DNA from: Clostridiales bacterium
GTDB taxonomy: Bacteria; Bacillota; Clostridia; Christensenellales; Borkfalkiaceae
Direction of reading: 5' to 3'
Assembly: GCA_015069615.1 (NCBI GenBank)
Contig: SVIF01000007.1
Coordinates: forward strand, 1-64,000
Length of the DNA: 64,000 nucleotides
Both the position numbers and the translations under genes were made by a program. Each line of letters opens with the position of its first letter. Within the stretch, counting starts at the first letter, position 1. This document shows positions 52,204 to 60,646 of the stretch, one piece after another. The notes under the pieces are model-generated. The model ran no database searches. It saw only the letters and a program-made list of their open reading frames with translations, and was not told the origin of the DNA.

Positions 52204-52206
52204 AAT

Positions 52207-52995
52207 TTACGCCTCCGGATACAAACAAGTTATGTGGTTTTGGGTAAAAAATTCCAACCAATCGCTTGAGGGCTTGGTTTCGCAAATTACCCCGTCCACC
52301 ATAGAAAAATCCGTAATTTTTGCAAAGTTGACTTTGCCGAATTTACTGGTATCTACCGAAAGATATACTTTTTTCGCCGATTGTGCTACCACGCGTTTTA
52401 CCGCAGAGTTTTCGTCGTCCGCATCCGTGATACCACCCTTTTGATCCACACCTTTTGCGGAAAAAAACATTTTATCCACCCTAAAATCCCTTGCGGTGGA
52501 TTCTGCCCTACCGCCAACGAGTGAAAACGAACCGCTTTTCATTGTTCCGCCCGTGGAAATTACCTTCCAGTCGGGGGCGTCTACAAGTTCTACAAGAACT
52601 TCTACCGAGTTGGTGATTACGGTTAAATTCTTTTTGCCTTTCAGTTTTTTCGCAATGAATAACGCGGTGGAACTACCGTCTAAAAACACCGAATCGTTAT
52701 CGTCAACAATCGTTGCGGCTTGTTCGGCAATCAGTTGCTTTGCAACTACGTTTTTCTTTTTACGGACGAAATAAGGAAGTTCTACGTTGCTTTCTTCTTT
52801 CAAAAAGGCGCCACCGTAGGTTTTTACCACGTAACCATCCTGTTCTAACTTATCTAAATCGCGACGAACGGTTTCTTCTGAAACCGAAAATTCTTGCGCC
52901 AAATCGGCAACCAAAACCCTACGGTTTTCTTGTAAATGATTTAGAATATGGTGTCTGCGTTCAATAGCAAGCATTTCCTGCTCCTTTGGGCGCAA
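52207..52995 (-). CDS. DeoR/GlpR family transcriptional regulator
   Basis: RRHHILNHLQENRRVLVADLAQEFSVSEETVRRDLDKLEQDGYVVKTYGGAFL, VFLDGSSTALFIAKKLKG. Confidence 0.93.
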   Translation of the reverse strand: MRPKEQEMLAIERRHHILNHLQENRRVLVADLAQEFSVSEETVRRDLDKLEQDGYVVKTYGGAFLKEESNVELPYFVRKKKNVVAKQLIAEQAATIVDDNDSVFLDGSSTALFIAKKLKGKKNLTVITNSVEVLVELVDAPDWKVISTGGTMKSGSFSLVGGRAESTARDFRVDKMFFSAKGVDQKGGITDADDENSAVKRVVAQSAKKVYLSVDTSKFGKVNFAKITDFSMVDGVICETKPSSDWLEFFTQNHITCLYPEA

Positions 52996-53005
52996 TCGTT
53001 TGCGC
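52990..53005. promoter_or_regulatory. inverted repeat GCGCAA TCGT TTGCGC upstream of deoR-like gene
   Basis: perfect 6+4+6 inverted repeat just 5' of the SD. Confidence 0.6.
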
Positions 53006-53026
53006 GTATATATTTTCCTTTAATTG

Positions 53027-53054
53027 AAAAAGACCGCGCTTTGCTACGCGCGGT
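53027..53054 (-). terminator. terminator at end of BMC operon
   Basis: minus strand ACCGCGC GTAGCAAA GCGCGGT CTTTTTC. Confidence 0.75.
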
Positions 53055-53061
53055 GATTTCC

Positions 53062-53610
53062 TTACAGTAAGTGTTTAACGATGCGGGCATCCGGACGGGC
53101 AATTACGCTGCTATCCAAGAACATGCCGCGGGGGGCAACTGCATCCTTCGCGCGATCAATTGCCGCTTGTACCGCAGCAACTTCGCCCGTAAGCATAACG
53201 TAAGATTTACCGCACATACCGCGCGCCATACGAATTTCCAGCAAAGATACGTCCGCAGTTTTTGCCGCCGTATCTGCCGCAACGATAATCGCCGCCGCAT
53301 CGTACGTTTCCATAATGCCTAAGGAATTGATTTCCTTTACTTCGGTTGCGCCGTAAATTGCGGGGAAAATTGCATCGTCGGGGTTCCCTAAAACGAAGGT
53401 ATCAATGAGTTCTTCTTCGCGCGTGCGTTTTGCAGTTTCTACCGCTGCGGCAACCGCCGAAAGTTCACCCGTTACGATAACGATATATTTACCGGGGCAA
53501 ACGGTTTCCGCTTCAATAATATCAATATCCGCGGTTTTTACCATTGCATCCGCACCGAACACACCTGCCGATACGGTTTTATATTCTGCCATTCCGATTG
53601 CTTTTGCCAT
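53062..53610 (-). CDS. BMC-T shell protein, PduT-like (two BMC domains)
   Basis: tandem BMC domains; IGMAEYKTVSAGVFGADAMVKTADIDIIEAETVCPGKYIVIVTGEL with Cys38. Confidence 0.92.
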   Translation of the reverse strand: MAKAIGMAEYKTVSAGVFGADAMVKTADIDIIEAETVCPGKYIVIVTGELSAVAAAVETAKRTREEELIDTFVLGNPDDAIFPAIYGATEVKEINSLGIMETYDAAAIIVAADTAAKTADVSLLEIRMARGMCGKSYVMLTGEVAAVQAAIDRAKDAVAPRGMFLDSSVIARPDARIVKHLL

Positions 53611-53612
53611 AA

Positions 53613-54938
53613 TTAACCTCTCTTCACGGTAACGAATTTACCGTCTACCGCCGTTACGGTTCCCGAAAGGGACGTATGAATGTTTACGGATAAGCCGTTC
53701 CCTGCCTTGCCAATGATTTGACCACGCGTTACCGTATCCCCCACTTGTACGGTGGGAATTGCGGGCGCGCCAATGTGCATTTGCATAGGAATACGAACTT
53801 GCGTTACGTTAGCAATGTTCATATCCAAGGGGGCTTCTACGTTATATTTGGTTAAATTTAATCTTGCAAGTAAACGATCTACGGGCGCTTTTCTAAGTTC
53901 GCGTTTTTCGGGCGAGAAGGAAGCCGCTTGTACTTGCGGGGGCTTAACCCCTGCCGCGCGTAAACCTGCTTTGTATTGCGCCATTAAACTTCTGGGGCTT
54001 AGGCCTTGGAAACAAGAATACATTTCGCAAAGACCGCAAGAACTACAGAAGAAAGTGTTTAAGAAGATGTTGGGATCTTGTACGTCCTTACAAGTTGCTG
54101 CGCGCATAAATAAGTGGGGTTGAATAGGATGGCCAAGCGCATGGCGGGGACATAAATCCGTACACATACGGCACTGGCAACAGCTTGCTGCCGCGCGGCG
54201 TAAGGAAACTTTCGGATCTTCCTGGCGTTTTCTTACCACCAAGTGATCTTCGGGAAGAACGATAATTGCGTTCGTAGTTTTCGTGATTAAAGTGGTTTCG
54301 GAGCCAAGCGAACCCATCATAACGCCGCCCATAATGAAAGCGGGGTTTTTAACGGTTGCGCCGCCGGCAAGGGCGATTGCATCCTTTACCGTACTGCCGA
54401 TAGGAAGATACACGGTTGCGGGATTTTTCACTTCCCCCGTTACGGTTACCAGTTTATCCGTAACCGCTTCGCCGTGCATAGCGCGATATAAATTGTAGCA
54501 AGTTTCTACGTTGAACACGGCAACGCCTTGTTCAATGGGAAGTCCGCCCGGACGAACGACTTTACCCGTGGCTTCGTAAATTAAAACCACTTCATCCCCC
54601 GCGGGGTAAATTTTATCCAGAGTAGCAATACGCATACCGGGGAAAGCGGAAATATGTTCGTTTAACACGCGAATGGTGGAGGTATACGATTTTTTGATAC
54701 CGATTACCATTTCGGTAGAACCCGCGGCCTTGCCGATTTCATAAAAAGCGGAAAGAATTTCGTGCGGATATGCGGAAAGAAGCGAACGGTGCAATTTCAG
54801 CAGCGGTTCGCATTCCGCGCAATTCATAATGATGGTTTTCGCGCGTTCGTCAATCTTTGCGTGCGTGGGAAAACCGGCACCGCCGCAACCGACGATACCG
54901 TTCTCTTTTAATAGCGCAACGATTTCTGCCTTTTCCAT
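53613..54938 (-). CDS. PduS/RnfC-like Fe-S flavoprotein, BMC-associated electron transfer
   Basis: GIVGCGGAGFPTHAKI, ELHRSLL-type region, CCQCRMCTDLCPRHALGHPIQPH, CSSCGLCEMYSC, C-terminal lipoyl-like domain. Confidence 0.92.
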   Translation of the reverse strand: MEKAEIVALLKENGIVGCGGAGFPTHAKIDERAKTIIMNCAECEPLLKLHRSLLSAYPHEILSAFYEIGKAAGSTEMVIGIKKSYTSTIRVLNEHISAFPGMRIATLDKIYPAGDEVVLIYEATGKVVRPGGLPIEQGVAVFNVETCYNLYRAMHGEAVTDKLVTVTGEVKNPATVYLPIGSTVKDAIALAGGATVKNPAFIMGGVMMGSLGSETTLITKTTNAIIVLPEDHLVVRKRQEDPKVSLRRAAASCCQCRMCTDLCPRHALGHPIQPHLFMRAATCKDVQDPNIFLNTFFCSSCGLCEMYSCFQGLSPRSLMAQYKAGLRAAGVKPPQVQAASFSPEKRELRKAPVDRLLARLNLTKYNVEAPLDMNIANVTQVRIPMQMHIGAPAIPTVQVGDTVTRGQIIGKAGNGLSVNIHTSLSGTVTAVDGKFVTVKRG

Positions 54939-54986
54939 ACCTTCCTCCGTAAAAATATAGCCTTATGTACTAGGTGATGGGTGGGA

Positions 54987-55250
54987 TTATTCTAAATTAC
55001 TGCCGTCGTCAATAATACCAACGATTGCTGCGTCTACGGGAGCGCTAGGATCACCTACGCCATAACGCGCACTACTGCCTTGCACAACCAAAACGTATTC
55101 GCCAATCCCTGCCCCAATGTTATCAACCGCAACGATACGATTATCCACGCGAAGGCTGGGGATAGGTTCTACAATCATAAACTTGCTACCCACTAAATTC
55201 TCATTTTTGCGGGTGGAAACTACGCTTCCTACTACTTTGCCGATAATCAT
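54987..55250 (-). CDS. EutN/CcmL family BMC vertex protein (BMC-P)
   Basis: MIIGKVVGSVVSTRKNENLVGSKFMIVEP, DNIGAGIGEYVLVVQGSSAR. Confidence 0.93.
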   Translation of the reverse strand: MIIGKVVGSVVSTRKNENLVGSKFMIVEPIPSLRVDNRIVAVDNIGAGIGEYVLVVQGSSARYGVGDPSAPVDAAIVGIIDDGSNLE

Positions 55251-55280
55251 GGCTCTCTCCTACCGTAAAATTTTACGGAA

Positions 55281-55919
55281 TTAAACAATGTAAGCGGACG
55301 TTCCCGTTGCAATTTTTGCAGCGTTCGCTTCGTCCGTATCAATGTGCATTTCTAAGGTGAAGGTGGGATCTACGCGAACAACTACGTTGTTGAACGTAGT
55401 ACCGCGTTCGTTATCCACGCGCACCGAAACGACTTGTTTATCCTTCACCCCAGCGTCAAGCGCATCCTTGGGGCTCATGTGGATGTGGCGCATAGCCACA
55501 ATACAGCCGTTTTGTAAATAAACGCAACCTTTGGGCCCAACTAGGGCAATAGGTGCGGAATTTGCTAAATCACCGGACAGTCTTACGGGTGCTTTTACCC
55601 CAAGTTTTACTGCGTCCGTTGCAGATACTTCTACCTGCGATTGCGAACGAACGGGCCCTAATACGCGCACGTTTTCAATAGCGCGAAGTTTTAAGCCAAC
55701 GATGGTAACCTGTTCGTTACATGCATACTGGCCGCCCATAAGTTCCTTCTTTTTCGTCAGTTGATAGCCTTTACCAAACAACGTTTCCACGTCTGCTTGC
55801 GTAAGGTGTACGTGGCGTGCGGAAACCCCGATAGGTACTGCGTAACCACCGCTGCTAGATTGTTTTTCCAAAACTTCTAAAACGAGTTTTGTGATTTTTT
55901 CAATACTTGCTTCTTGCAT
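55281..55919 (-). CDS. pduL: phosphate propanoyltransferase
   Basis: IPIGVSARHVHL-type motif, GPVRSQSQVEVSATDA, CIVAMRHIHMSPKDA. Confidence 0.93.
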   Translation of the reverse strand: MQEASIEKITKLVLEVLEKQSSSGGYAVPIGVSARHVHLTQADVETLFGKGYQLTKKKELMGGQYACNEQVTIVGLKLRAIENVRVLGPVRSQSQVEVSATDAVKLGVKAPVRLSGDLANSAPIALVGPKGCVYLQNGCIVAMRHIHMSPKDALDAGVKDKQVVSVRVDNERGTTFNNVVVRVDPTFTLEMHIDTDEANAAKIATGTSAYIV

Positions 55920-55988
55920 AAGCGTTCTCCGAAAAAAAGTAATACGATATTGTAGGCTTTTATTAGCCCTTAGTGAAAAATGTTTTTA

Positions 55989-56119
55989 GGGCGGAAAACC
56001 CGCCTTTTTTACCGTTTTTTAGCCATACTTCGCCAAGGGGGCGGATTTTGCGCCCCCATTTAGCGTTCGTATGTTATGTTTGATCGGTGAAAAGAACTTG
56101 TTGCGCGGAAATTCCGCGC
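55989..56119. repeat. cluster of three perfect hairpins between shell gene and pduL
   Basis: 55989-56004 GGGCGG AAAA CCCGCC; 56037-56057 GGGGGCG GATTTTG CGCCCCC; 56103-56119 GCGCGGAA A TTCCGCGC. Confidence 0.85.
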
Positions 56120-56128
56120 GTTTTTACC

Positions 56129-56407
56129 TTACTTTAAAGCGGGTAAAATCTTTTCAACGTCGGTATGAGGTCTGGGAATTACGTGCGTAGCAACGAGTTC
56201 GCCAAGTTTTGCTGCGTTAGCAGAACCTGCTTCTACTGCTGCTTTAACTGCGCCTACGTCCCCACGAACCATAACGCTTACCAAGCCGCTACCAATTTTT
56301 TCGGTACCAACTAAAACAACGTTAGCTGCTTTTAACATGCTATCTGCTGCTTCAATTGCTGCTACCAAACCTCTGGTTTCTACCATACCCAATGCTTCTT
56401 GTGCCAT
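56129..56407 (-). CDS. BMC-H shell protein (PduA/EutM-like)
   Basis: [61 protein letters not shown]. Confidence 0.95.
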   Translation of the reverse strand: MAQEALGMVETRGLVAAIEAADSMLKAANVVLVGTEKIGSGLVSVMVRGDVGAVKAAVEAGSANAAKLGELVATHVIPRPHTDVEKILPALK

Positions 56408-56509
56408 TTTTGAACTCCTCCAAATTTAATACAATTTTATTATGTTTCGGGCATTGCACCCGAATAGTTTTTCGTAAGTTGTGTTTCCTTTATGGAAACG
56501 GTTGCGTTA

Positions 56510-56842
56510 CTATGCTTGCGCTTTGGGCGCAGCCTTCGCACGCGGTTTTTGTTGGGCGTTTTTCTTTTCCATTCTTGCCGCGCTGATTTTCGCGATTTTC
56601 ACAATTTCCGGGTGAGGATTTGCGATAACCGCCTTCGCCACCGGCTTTTTAATGCAATTGTTCGCCGCCGTTTCTACCGATTGCGCAACTGCGGAAACTT
56701 CCCCTTCAATTACGAGCGTAACCAATCTGCCACCCATTTTACGTTCCCACGTAACTAGATGCACGTTAGAGGTTTTGCACATAATATCCAGCGCGTCTAC
56801 CGCGGCGCAAACGCCCGAAACTTCAATAAAGCCGTACGCCAT
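56510..56842 (-). CDS. BMC-H shell protein with basic C-terminal extension
   Basis: YGFIEVSGVCAAVDALDIMCKTSNVHLVTWERKMGGRLVTLVIEGEVSAV; tail RMEKKNAQQKPRAKAAPKAQA. Confidence 0.92.
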   Translation of the reverse strand: MAYGFIEVSGVCAAVDALDIMCKTSNVHLVTWERKMGGRLVTLVIEGEVSAVAQSVETAANNCIKKPVAKAVIANPHPEIVKIAKISAARMEKKNAQQKPRAKAAPKAQA

Positions 56843-56897
56843 GTTTTTTTCCTTCCTTCTGCTTACGCGTTGTTACGCGCAAATTTTTACGGTTCCC

Positions 56898-57176
56898 TTA
56901 CGCAAGCGTGGGGAGAATTTTTTCAACGTCGTTATGGGGTCTGGGAATTACGTGAACAGCTACCAGTTCGCCAAGTTTTGCTGCAGCGCCAGCGCCAACT
57001 TCGGTTGCAGACTTAACTGCACCTACGTCCCCACGAATCATAACGCTTACCAAACCGCTACCGATCTTTTCGGTACCGATTAACGTTACTTGTGCTGCTT
57101 TTACCATTGCGTCTGCTGCTTCAATCGCTGCTACTAAACCTCTGGTTTCTACCATACCCAATGCTTCTTGTGCCAT
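56898..57176 (-). CDS. BMC-H shell protein (PduA/EutM-like)
   Basis: [57 protein letters not shown]; close paralogue of 56129-56407. Confidence 0.95.
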   Translation of the reverse strand: MAQEALGMVETRGLVAAIEAADAMVKAAQVTLIGTEKIGSGLVSVMIRGDVGAVKSATEVGAGAAAKLGELVAVHVIPRPHNDVEKILPTLA

Positions 57177-57257
57177 AATTCTATTCCTCCGATTTTCTTT
57201 TAATTCTTTTGGCTTTGCAACGGTTTTCCGCTGATTTAGCAAAGCCTTCTATCTAAA

Positions 57258-57572
57258 TCAGGATTTATCTAAACCGCTGATTTTGAACATTTTAGCCGTA
57301 TCTTCCGTAGGTTGCGGAATGATATGTTGCGTAATTACGCCCGAAACGGTTTCTGCCGCAGCAACTGCTGCCGCTACCGCTTCGCGAACTGCTGCTACTT
57401 CCCCGCGGAATTTGATAATTACGATAAGGGGAACGGGAAGCGCGTCTGCATTAGCGGGTTTGTTTCTATCAAACACTTCCAAGGTTACGTCTGCCGCTTT
57501 GCATCCTGCATCCCCTGCAACGAACGCGGCGGTTAAGCCGTACACCTCTAAAATACCAACTGCTTGTGCCAT
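57258..57572 (-). CDS. BMC-H shell protein, divergent
   Basis: AVGILEVYGLTAAFVAGDAGCKAADVTLEVFDRNKPANADALPVPLIVIIKFRGEVAAVREAV. Confidence 0.9.
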   Translation of the reverse strand: MAQAVGILEVYGLTAAFVAGDAGCKAADVTLEVFDRNKPANADALPVPLIVIIKFRGEVAAVREAVAAAVAAAETVSGVITQHIIPQPTEDTAKMFKISGLDKS

Positions 57573-57583
57573 ACGCGGTACCC

Positions 57584-58783
57584 TTATTTATTAACGATTG
57601 CAATTTTCAAGCCCTGCATTGCAAGGTTGGTTTTCAGTGCTTCGTTAATTTCTTCCAAGGGGTATTTGTGGGTGATAAGGTCTGCCATGGGAAGACCGAT
57701 GCCCTTTGCGCGTTTTAAGAAATCAAAGGTGGTTGCGTAATCGCGAAGGGTGTAAACCCAACTACCAACCGTGGTAATTTCCTTTGCGCAGATATCAAAG
57801 TGGGGGTTAATGCTTGCATCCCCACCGTTGATGAAGAAGCCAAGTTCGCAAAGACCACCGCCGTTACGGATGAACTTATAGATGTTCGCGTGCGCCACGG
57901 GGCTACCCGTGCATTGGAACGCGAAGTCCGCCAAATATCCGCCGAACGCGTTCTTAACGCCTTCCGCAAGGGCTTCAATCCCCTTATGGTCTTTGAAGTT
58001 TACGGACTTAGTTGCGCCCATTCTCTTAGCGAATTCCAAACGCTTGTTTTCCCCGTCTACCGCTACGATATTTTCAATACCCATTGTGCGAAGAACTGCG
58101 ATACAAATAAGACCGATAGGACCGCAACCTTGTACCACTACTCTGGAGTTGAAACGAAGAATACCCGTGGTTTTCGCGCGTTCTACCGCGTGGATAAGTA
58201 CCGCGCAGGGTTCGATTAAGATACGGGAATCCAAATCCAAATCCGAAACGTTGAACACGGTGCTGCCCTTTCTTACCAAAATGTAGTCCGCAAACCAACC
58301 GTTTAAGTGGATGTCGTCGTCGGGAAGCAAGCCGTATACGTCTGCGCCACCAACGTTTTGTTTGTTTAGGTCAAACATCGTGATATCGGGGTTATCCTTG
58401 AAAATCATACAAGTTACGACTTTATCGCCAACCTTTAAGGGTTTACCCGCGCTATCCTTTTGTACGTTTTTACCCATTTTTACGATTTCGCCCGTACCTT
58501 CGTGGCCAAGAGCCACGGGGATAAGACCAAAGGGGTCGCGTTTAAATTCGTGCGCATCCGTACCGCAAACACCGCAACCTTCAACGCGAACCAAAATGTC
58601 GTCGTCCCCAACCACGGGCATGGGATATTCTTTAATTTCAAAACGTTCTTTTTCAACGAGCATAGCAACGTGCGCGGTAGAAGGAATTGCACCGCCGCTT
58701 ACGGGTGCGCTTGCCTTTACCGAAGTGCCACTCATATTCGCAAGAACTTGTTTTACGATTTCTTCAATGTTAATATTGCTCAT
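57584..58783 (-). CDS. zinc-dependent (MDR) alcohol dehydrogenase with N-terminal BMC encapsulation-like peptide
   Basis: N-term MSNINIEEIVKQVLANMSG; VEGCGVCGTDAHEFK, ALGHEGTGEIVKMG, VVVQGCGPIGLICIAVLRTMG. Confidence 0.9.
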   Translation of the reverse strand: MSNINIEEIVKQVLANMSGTSVKASAPVSGGAIPSTAHVAMLVEKERFEIKEYPMPVVGDDDILVRVEGCGVCGTDAHEFKRDPFGLIPVALGHEGTGEIVKMGKNVQKDSAGKPLKVGDKVVTCMIFKDNPDITMFDLNKQNVGGADVYGLLPDDDIHLNGWFADYILVRKGSTVFNVSDLDLDSRILIEPCAVLIHAVERAKTTGILRFNSRVVVQGCGPIGLICIAVLRTMGIENIVAVDGENKRLEFAKRMGATKSVNFKDHKGIEALAEGVKNAFGGYLADFAFQCTGSPVAHANIYKFIRNGGGLCELGFFINGGDASINPHFDICAKEITTVGSWVYTLRDYATTFDFLKRAKGIGLPMADLITHKYPLEEINEALKTNLAMQGLKIAIVNK

Positions 58784-58793
58784 TGTTCTCTCC

Positions 58794-60173
58794 TTATCGG
58801 ATGCACAGGCTATCGCCCATAACGCATCTTCTTGCCTTGGTGAAGGTTTTTGCAGAAGTTAAGCCTTCGCCCGTACGGGAAGCGATGGTAAAGGTGCAAA
58901 TACTTTCGCCACCAAAACCGAGCGCTGCGTAAGAAGGCGCGTTCTTAACCAAGATTGCCGTATCCATTGCCTTAGCGTATTTGGTAAGGTGATCCACGTT
59001 TTTAGAGTGAATGTGCGCGGAGTGGCGGTTGCCGTGTTCCAGCCAAACTGCCTTTTCAAGCGCGTCTTCAAAATCTTTCGCGCGAACCACACCCAAGATG
59101 GGCATCATCAGTTCTTCTGCAATTAAGGGATGTTCCTTTTCCCCTTCAAAGATAATGCAACGGATATTATCTGGCACATCAATCCCTACCATAGCAAGCA
59201 AGGCTTTTGCGCTTCTGCCTACGCACTTACGGTTCAACCCCTTGGGGGTAAGAACGGTAGCGGTAAGTTTATCCTGCACTTCCTTAGAAGCAAGATAGCA
59301 TCCTTGTTCTTCAATCATGTAGTGCATCAGTTCGTCTATTACCGAAGATACGGCAACGACTTCCTTTTCTGCAATACAGGGAAGATTATTATCAAAGGTG
59401 CAACCGTTTACAATATGTTCTGCCGCCGCGCGAACGTCCGCAGTTTCGTCTACAAGTGCGGGGGGATTCCCTGCACCTGCGCCGATACCGCGCTTGCCAG
59501 AAGAAAGTACGGTGGTAACAACGCCGGGGCCACCCGTTGCCGCAATAAGGTGAATATCCTTATGCTTTAACATGATAGCACTGCTTTCCATTGTGGGTTT
59601 CACCATGGAAACGGCGATATTAGCGGGGCCGCCTGCTTCCAAACTTGCGCGGTTAATCATATCTACCGCGAAGTTGGATGTTTTAACGGCTGCGGGGTGA
59701 CAGTTGAATACAACCGTGTTTCCGCCCGCAAACATACCGATGGTGTTGCAGATAACCGTTTCACTGGGGTTGGTACAAGGCGTAATTGCGCCGATTACCC
59801 CGAACGGTCCGCGTTCTACCAAAGTTAGACCGCGGTCCCCCGACCACGCTTCGGTAGTAATATCTTCGGTACCGGGGGTTTTTTCCGCTACCAAATGATG
59901 TTTCAAAATTTTGTGCCCGACGTTACCCATGCCGGTTTCTTCCACCGCCATACGGGCAAGCGTTTCCGCGTTTTCCACCGTCTTTTTACGAATGTTCGCA
60001 ATTACTTTTTCGCGAGCATCCATCGTCATATTACGAACGGTTTTTTGCGCTTCCTTCGCGGCGTCAATGGCTTTATTCATATCCGTGAAAACACCCAATT
60101 GTTCGGGTACGTCCGTCAATTGCATTTTAGCAATGACTTGTTTCACGATTTCATGAACTTGTTGTTCGTTCAT
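58794..60173 (-). CDS. CoA-acylating aldehyde dehydrogenase (PduP/EutE-like)
   Basis: N-term MNEQQVHEIVKQVIAKMQ; ERGPFGVIGAITPCTNPSETVICNTIGMFAGGNTVVFNCHP, NGCTFDNNLPCIAEKEV. Confidence 0.94.
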   Translation of the reverse strand: MNEQQVHEIVKQVIAKMQLTDVPEQLGVFTDMNKAIDAAKEAQKTVRNMTMDAREKVIANIRKKTVENAETLARMAVEETGMGNVGHKILKHHLVAEKTPGTEDITTEAWSGDRGLTLVERGPFGVIGAITPCTNPSETVICNTIGMFAGGNTVVFNCHPAAVKTSNFAVDMINRASLEAGGPANIAVSMVKPTMESSAIMLKHKDIHLIAATGGPGVVTTVLSSGKRGIGAGAGNPPALVDETADVRAAAEHIVNGCTFDNNLPCIAEKEVVAVSSVIDELMHYMIEEQGCYLASKEVQDKLTATVLTPKGLNRKCVGRSAKALLAMVGIDVPDNIRCIIFEGEKEHPLIAEELMMPILGVVRAKDFEDALEKAVWLEHGNRHSAHIHSKNVDHLTKYAKAMDTAILVKNAPSYAALGFGGESICTFTIASRTGEGLTSAKTFTKARRCVMGDSLCIR

Positions 60174-60646
60174 AAAAGCTCCTCCGCAAAAAATTGTTTT
60201 GCATAGTCGCCCAGTTCGGTATCCTGTTTGGCAGTTCCCCCCGAAACACCGAACCCACCCACGATTTTACCGTTTCTAATTAAGGGTACGCCCCCGCCGA
60301 AGATAACGATTTTACCGTTGTTGGTGAATTGGATGCCGTAAAGGCTACCGCCCGGCGCCGCCAAAGACGCTAAATCCTTGGTGGGCATTTGTAAGGCAAC
60401 CGAAGTGTAGGCTTTATTTTGCGCGATGTCGCAACTTGCGATAAACGCGCCCTCCTGCCTATGAAGCAGTAACGGATTTCCGCCTTCGTCACATACCGCA
60501 ACGACGACTTTCATCCCCATTTGCTTCGCGCGCGTTTCAACGGCGGCTGCAAGAGCTTCCGCCTGACGCAAGGTCAACCCGCTTTCGGTGGAAAGAACGG
60601 TTTTTACTACCTGTTCTACCACCTGATTCAGGTCGTAACTCATCAC
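60170..60646 (-). CDS. GlcG/HbpS (PduO C-terminal-like) heme-binding-like protein
   Basis: LTLRQAEALAAAVETRAKQMGMKVVVAVCDEGGNPLLLHRQEGAFIASCDIAQNKAYTSVAL. Confidence 0.9.
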   Translation of the reverse strand: MMSYDLNQVVEQVVKTVLSTESGLTLRQAEALAAAVETRAKQMGMKVVVAVCDEGGNPLLLHRQEGAFIASCDIAQNKAYTSVALQMPTKDLASLAAPGGSLYGIQFTNNGKIVIFGGGVPLIRNGKIVGGFGVSGGTAKQDTELGDYAKQFFAEELL

